Part shown: positions 4,767-7,122 of the stretch, one piece after another
Position numbering within the stretch: position 1 is the first letter of the stretch
Layout of the letters: every line of letters starts with the position of its first letter
Assembly (NCBI GenBank): GCA_027886785.1
Contig: JAPCJV010000090.1
Coordinates: 1-7,122 of the forward strand
DNA from: Nitrososphaerota archaeon
Lineage (GTDB): Archaea; Thermoproteota; Nitrososphaeria; Nitrososphaerales; CADDZS01
Direction of reading: 5' to 3'
DNA length: 7,122 nucleotides
The notes under the pieces: generated by a model
What the model was told of the DNA's origin: nothing
What the model saw: only the letters and a program-made list of their open reading frames with translations
Databases searched by the model: none
Made by a program: the position numbers and the translations under genes

Positions 4767-6389
4767 ATGCAGAATCTCCGGAGCCCCGGCGGTCACAGGA
4801 TTCTTGCCTGTCAAGAAATCGCACGGCGGCTAGAACTGTCGGAAGATTCGGGGTTTCCCCTCAATAGCAGAGATATCTGGAAGCTCAAGCTCGGCGTATG
4901 CAAGGAATTTCGCCTTGACGTTGTCCCCACGAATTCCGATATTTTGGCATTCATTTCGCCTCCAATGCGAAAAAAATTCGAAACACGCCTCCGCAGAAAG
5001 CTGATCCGGACTGTTTCAGGAATTGCGGTAGTGACTGTGATCACCAAACCATTTGATTGCCCTCACGGGACCTGCACTTTTTGCCCCGGTGGCGTTCGAT
5101 TCGGTACCCCGCAGAGCTACACCAGGAATTCGCCCGCCGCGGCCTTTGGAATCGCCCGCGATTTCGATCCGAAAACCCAAGTCTTGGACACTTTGACTTT
5201 TCTCGAGGGCAACGGCCACGATACGAGCAAAGTAGAGCTCATTTTACTCGGAGGCACGATCCTGGCAATGCCTAAAGAATACCAAATAGATTTCGTAAAA
5301 AGCAGCTACGATGCTCTAAATTCTGGAGTGCCGTCTCAAACACTAGCGCACTCGATGGAGCTGAATGAAAATTCCAAACACCGATGTGTCGGATTGACTA
5401 TTGAGACCAAACCCGATTGGTGCAAAGTCGAGGAGGTCGATACTCTTCTTTCCTATGGTACAACGCGAGTAGAGATCGGGGTACAATCGCTCCAGGAAAA
5501 AGTCCTGAAAGTAGTGAACCGCGGCCATACTCTAGCCGATACAGTAAAGTCAATCCGGGTGTCCAAAGACTCCAGCCTAAAGGTGGTGGCACACATGATG
5601 CCCGGCCTTCCGGGATCGGATCCGGATCGAGATCGGGAAGACCTCCTGACCCTCTTCGACAGCGAAGACTATCGTCCGGACATGCTGAAGATCTATCCGA
5701 CTCTTGTCGTGGAAGGAACGGCGCTCTATCAGCAGTACAAGTTGGGAAGGTACAAGCCGTACGATTTAGATCAACTCAAGGACTTGCTGTGCACTTTCAA
5801 GAGCAAAGTACCTCCCTGGGTAAGGATCATGCGGATCCAACGGGAGATCCCAAAAGAGGAGATCGCGGTCGGTACCAAAGCCGGCAACCTTCGCCAGATT
5901 ATCCTCGAAGAAATGGCTGCCCGGAATCTTGAGTGCCACTGTATCCGCTGTCGCGAGATCGGTCACAGGAAAGGAGGTGGCGCGACCACGCCTGTTCTGA
6001 AAAGAATAGATTACGGTGCATCCATGGGCCAGGAAATTTTCCTTTCCTATGAGGAAGAGGGCACAGGTACCCTACATGGTTTTCTGAGGCTTCGAATTCC
6101 ATCCGGTTTAGAGCATCGAACTGAAATTAGAGAAACTAGCTCAGCTCTAGTCCGTGAGCTGCATGTCTATGGTCCAGTAGTGCCCATCGGGGAGCATTCG
6201 GCTACTCCAGTTCAATCTCAGCACAGGGGTCTGGGAACTAGTTTGTTAATGGAGGCTGAGCGCATCGCTCTTGAAGAATTCTCTCGATCGAAGATGATTG
6301 TCATTTCGGCTGTTGGGACGAAAGAGTACTACAGAAAAAGAGGCTACAGGAACGATGGGCCGTTTGTCTCGAAGCCGTTGACTAGGTAG
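4767..6389 (+). CDS. elp3: Elp3: tRNA U34 carboxymethyl-modifying radical SAM/acetyltransferase
   Basis: A 540-residue single-chain Elp3, the length usual for archaeal and bacterial forms. It uses acetyl-CoA and S-adenosylmethionine to add a carboxymethyl group to the wobble uridine of certain tRNAs; prokaryotes do this without the other Elongator subunits. Seen in order: a helical N-terminal tRNA-binding region (about 10-65), the radical SAM cluster motif CPHGTCTFCPGG (C98, C103, C106), LILLGGT (158-164), RCVGLTIETKPDWC (206-219), RVEIGVQS (234-241), HMMPGLPGSD (276-285), the linker cysteines CHCIRCREIG (C390, C392, C395), and a C-terminal GNAT domain with RELHVYG (463-469), the acetyl-CoA loop QHRGLG (486-491) and YYRKRGY (521-527). 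Nothing essential is missing. A GTG at 4764 directly precedes the ATG and is equally possible. No Shine-Dalgarno is seen. It is divergent from the membrane-protein gene and ends in an 8-base overlap with the gene to its right. Confidence 0.97.
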   Translation: MQNLRSPGGHRILACQEIARRLELSEDSGFPLNSRDIWKLKLGVCKEFRLDVVPTNSDILAFISPPMRKKFETRLRRKLIRTVSGIAVVTVITKPFDCPHGTCTFCPGGVRFGTPQSYTRNSPAAAFGIARDFDPKTQVLDTLTFLEGNGHDTSKVELILLGGTILAMPKEYQIDFVKSSYDALNSGVPSQTLAHSMELNENSKHRCVGLTIETKPDWCKVEEVDTLLSYGTTRVEIGVQSLQEKVLKVVNRGHTLADTVKSIRVSKDSSLKVVAHMMPGLPGSDPDRDREDLLTLFDSEDYRPDMLKIYPTLVVEGTALYQQYKLGRYKPYDLDQLKDLLCTFKSKVPPWVRIMRIQREIPKEEIAVGTKAGNLRQIILEEMAARNLECHCIRCREIGHRKGGGATTPVLKRIDYGASMGQEIFLSYEEEGTGTLHGFLRLRIPSGLEHRTEIRETSSALVRELHVYGPVVPIGEHSATPVQSQHRGLGTSLLMEAERIALEEFSRSKMIVISAVGTKEYYRKRGYRNDGPFVSKPLTR

Positions 6390-7122
6390 CAATCTCTTTT
6401 TTCTTTTCTTTTTCCGGACTGGACGCCGTGTTTGCCACCCGTTGAACGAACTCTTCGACGTCAGATTGCGCGATGGGTGTCTGACCCCCAAAAATCCGCA
6501 CTTTACACTTCGAACTGGAGATGCTCGCCAGCATCGGCGAACCCGCGACTTCGTCTCCTCCCGAGGACTGGAACTTTCCCCTGAAGGATTTGATTTCTCC
6601 GGACGGAAGGAGCTCCCTGTATGTTTTCGAGTTCGCAGGGTCGGTCCCAGTGAAAGTGGCGTCACTGAAAAAAGGGTTCCCCAGCCCGGTCAGTGAAACA
6701 GAGAGTACCTCGATCGCTTCTGTCATGAGACTCTTCATCGCGTCCTTTGAAAGGAACAATTCTGAAACAGAGTCCTCGCCGAAGGACTCGTTCATAGATT
6801 TTACAAGCAGCGTCCGCTGCTTCGCGGTGAAGGAATAAAGCTCGAGAAGTTCATCGCGGATCCTCAAGTGGGCTTCGCAAATTTCGGGCTCCGTTGCTTC
6901 TTCCTCCACTCGTTCCAATCTCCCTGCCTGGAGTTTCCAGCGGACTCGCAACACTCGCTTGAAGGAAAGAGTCAAAAACTGCATTTCTTCCGGGGATTTT
7001 GATTTTGCTTGGGCAATTATTCCCCACCTGTTGTCTTCTGCGGTTCTCGAGAATGCGTTATCTTTAATCCAAGAAGCGATCGCCGTTTCTTTTGGGGCAC
7101 TTAATTTTAGAATTTCAACGGA
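6382..7122 (-). CDS. Uncharacterised protein, C-terminal part (5' end outside window)
   Basis: The frame is open from the right edge to the stop, giving 246 residues (numbered here from the window edge). An internal ATG at 6984 would give 200 residues, but the upstream codons read as ordinary protein (APKETAIASWIKDNAFS, then RWGIIAQAK), there is no ribosome-binding site before that ATG, and no stop intervenes, so the true start is probably beyond the window. I do not recognise a family. The first two thirds look helical and charged (ERVEEEATEPEICEAHLRIR, then a leucine-rich stretch), followed by a glycine- and serine-rich middle, a short segment KCKVRIFGGQTPI, and a lysine-rich end (SPEKEKKKEIAT). 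There is one cysteine in each half and no clear catalytic motif or membrane segment. It is probably a soluble protein. Its last codons overlap elp3, and its lysine codons form the T-rich tract of the plus strand. Confidence 0.65.
   Translation of the reverse strand, partial: SVEILKLSAPKETAIASWIKDNAFSRTAEDNRWGIIAQAKSKSPEEMQFLTLSFKRVLRVRWKLQAGRLERVEEEATEPEICEAHLRIRDELLELYSFTAKQRTLLVKSMNESFGEDSVSELFLSKDAMKSLMTEAIEVLSVSLTGLGNPFFSDATFTGTDPANSKTYRELLPSGEIKSFRGKFQSSGGDEVAGSPMLASISSSKCKVRIFGGQTPIAQSDVEEFVQRVANTASSPEKEKKKEIAT
6397..6413 (+). terminator. T-rich termination tract for elp3
   Basis: Eight bases after the elp3 stop the plus strand reads T6-C-T4-C-T5. Archaeal RNA polymerase commonly terminates at U-rich tracts without needing a hairpin, and no inverted repeat precedes this one. 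The tract lies inside the coding sequence of the opposing gene, where it encodes a run of Glu and Lys near the C-terminus. Confidence 0.5.

Noticed and set aside
4695..4814. N-terminal 40-residue extension of the membrane protein
   Set aside because: It would overlap the start of elp3 and cover the likely divergent promoter, and would put a long polar tail before an otherwise ordinary signal-anchor.
5417..5932. Plus-strand frame of 171 codons inside elp3
   Set aside because: Long but rich in Arg, Ser, Gly and Pro, as expected of an out-of-frame reading of elp3, which is intact here in its own frame.
6246..6838. Alternative frames on both strands over the right-edge gene
   Set aside because: Arg- and Ser-rich translations without motifs; the minus-strand frame that is open to the window edge explains the region better.

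Overview
The window looks archaeal. It carries a PAC2-family proteasome-assembly-chaperone homologue, a stand-alone Elp3 of the prokaryotic single-chain type, an AmmeMemoRadiSam radical SAM protein, TATA-like elements a short distance upstream of several starts, weak or absent Shine-Dalgarno sites, and several TTG or GTG starts. Base composition is about half G+C. I cannot place it below the domain level; a Thermoproteota or Thermoplasmatota relative is a guess.

Layout from left to right. Plus strand: the 3' end of a radical SAM gene (amrS-like, cut by the left edge), then a PAC2 gene 16 bases later. Minus strand: a membrane-anchored ferredoxin that converges on PAC2 and shares its stop tetranucleotide. 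A 118-base AT-rich divergent spacer follows. Plus strand again: a small HExxH metallopeptidase-like protein, a four-cysteine zinc-ribbon protein one base later, and a short-chain dehydrogenase 32 bases after that. Minus strand: a HIT-family nucleotide hydrolase whose end overlaps the dehydrogenase by 29 bases, preceded by a gene for a single-pass membrane protein of unknown function. Plus strand: elp3, divergent from that membrane protein across about 70 bases. Minus strand: an unrecognised gene that enters from the right edge and overlaps the end of elp3 by 8 bases.

The window is mostly housekeeping: wobble-uridine tRNA modification (Elp3), proteasome assembly (PAC2), nucleotide hygiene (HIT) and a redox enzyme (SDR). 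I see no mobile element, CRISPR array, tRNA, rRNA or obvious defence system. The more unusual items are the two-pass membrane protein with a cytoplasmic three-cysteine ferredoxin domain, the coupled peptidase and zinc-ribbon pair, the uncharacterised membrane and right-edge proteins, and the gene packing: all three convergent pairs overlap at their 3' ends. I did not find convincing evidence of a new multi-gene system.
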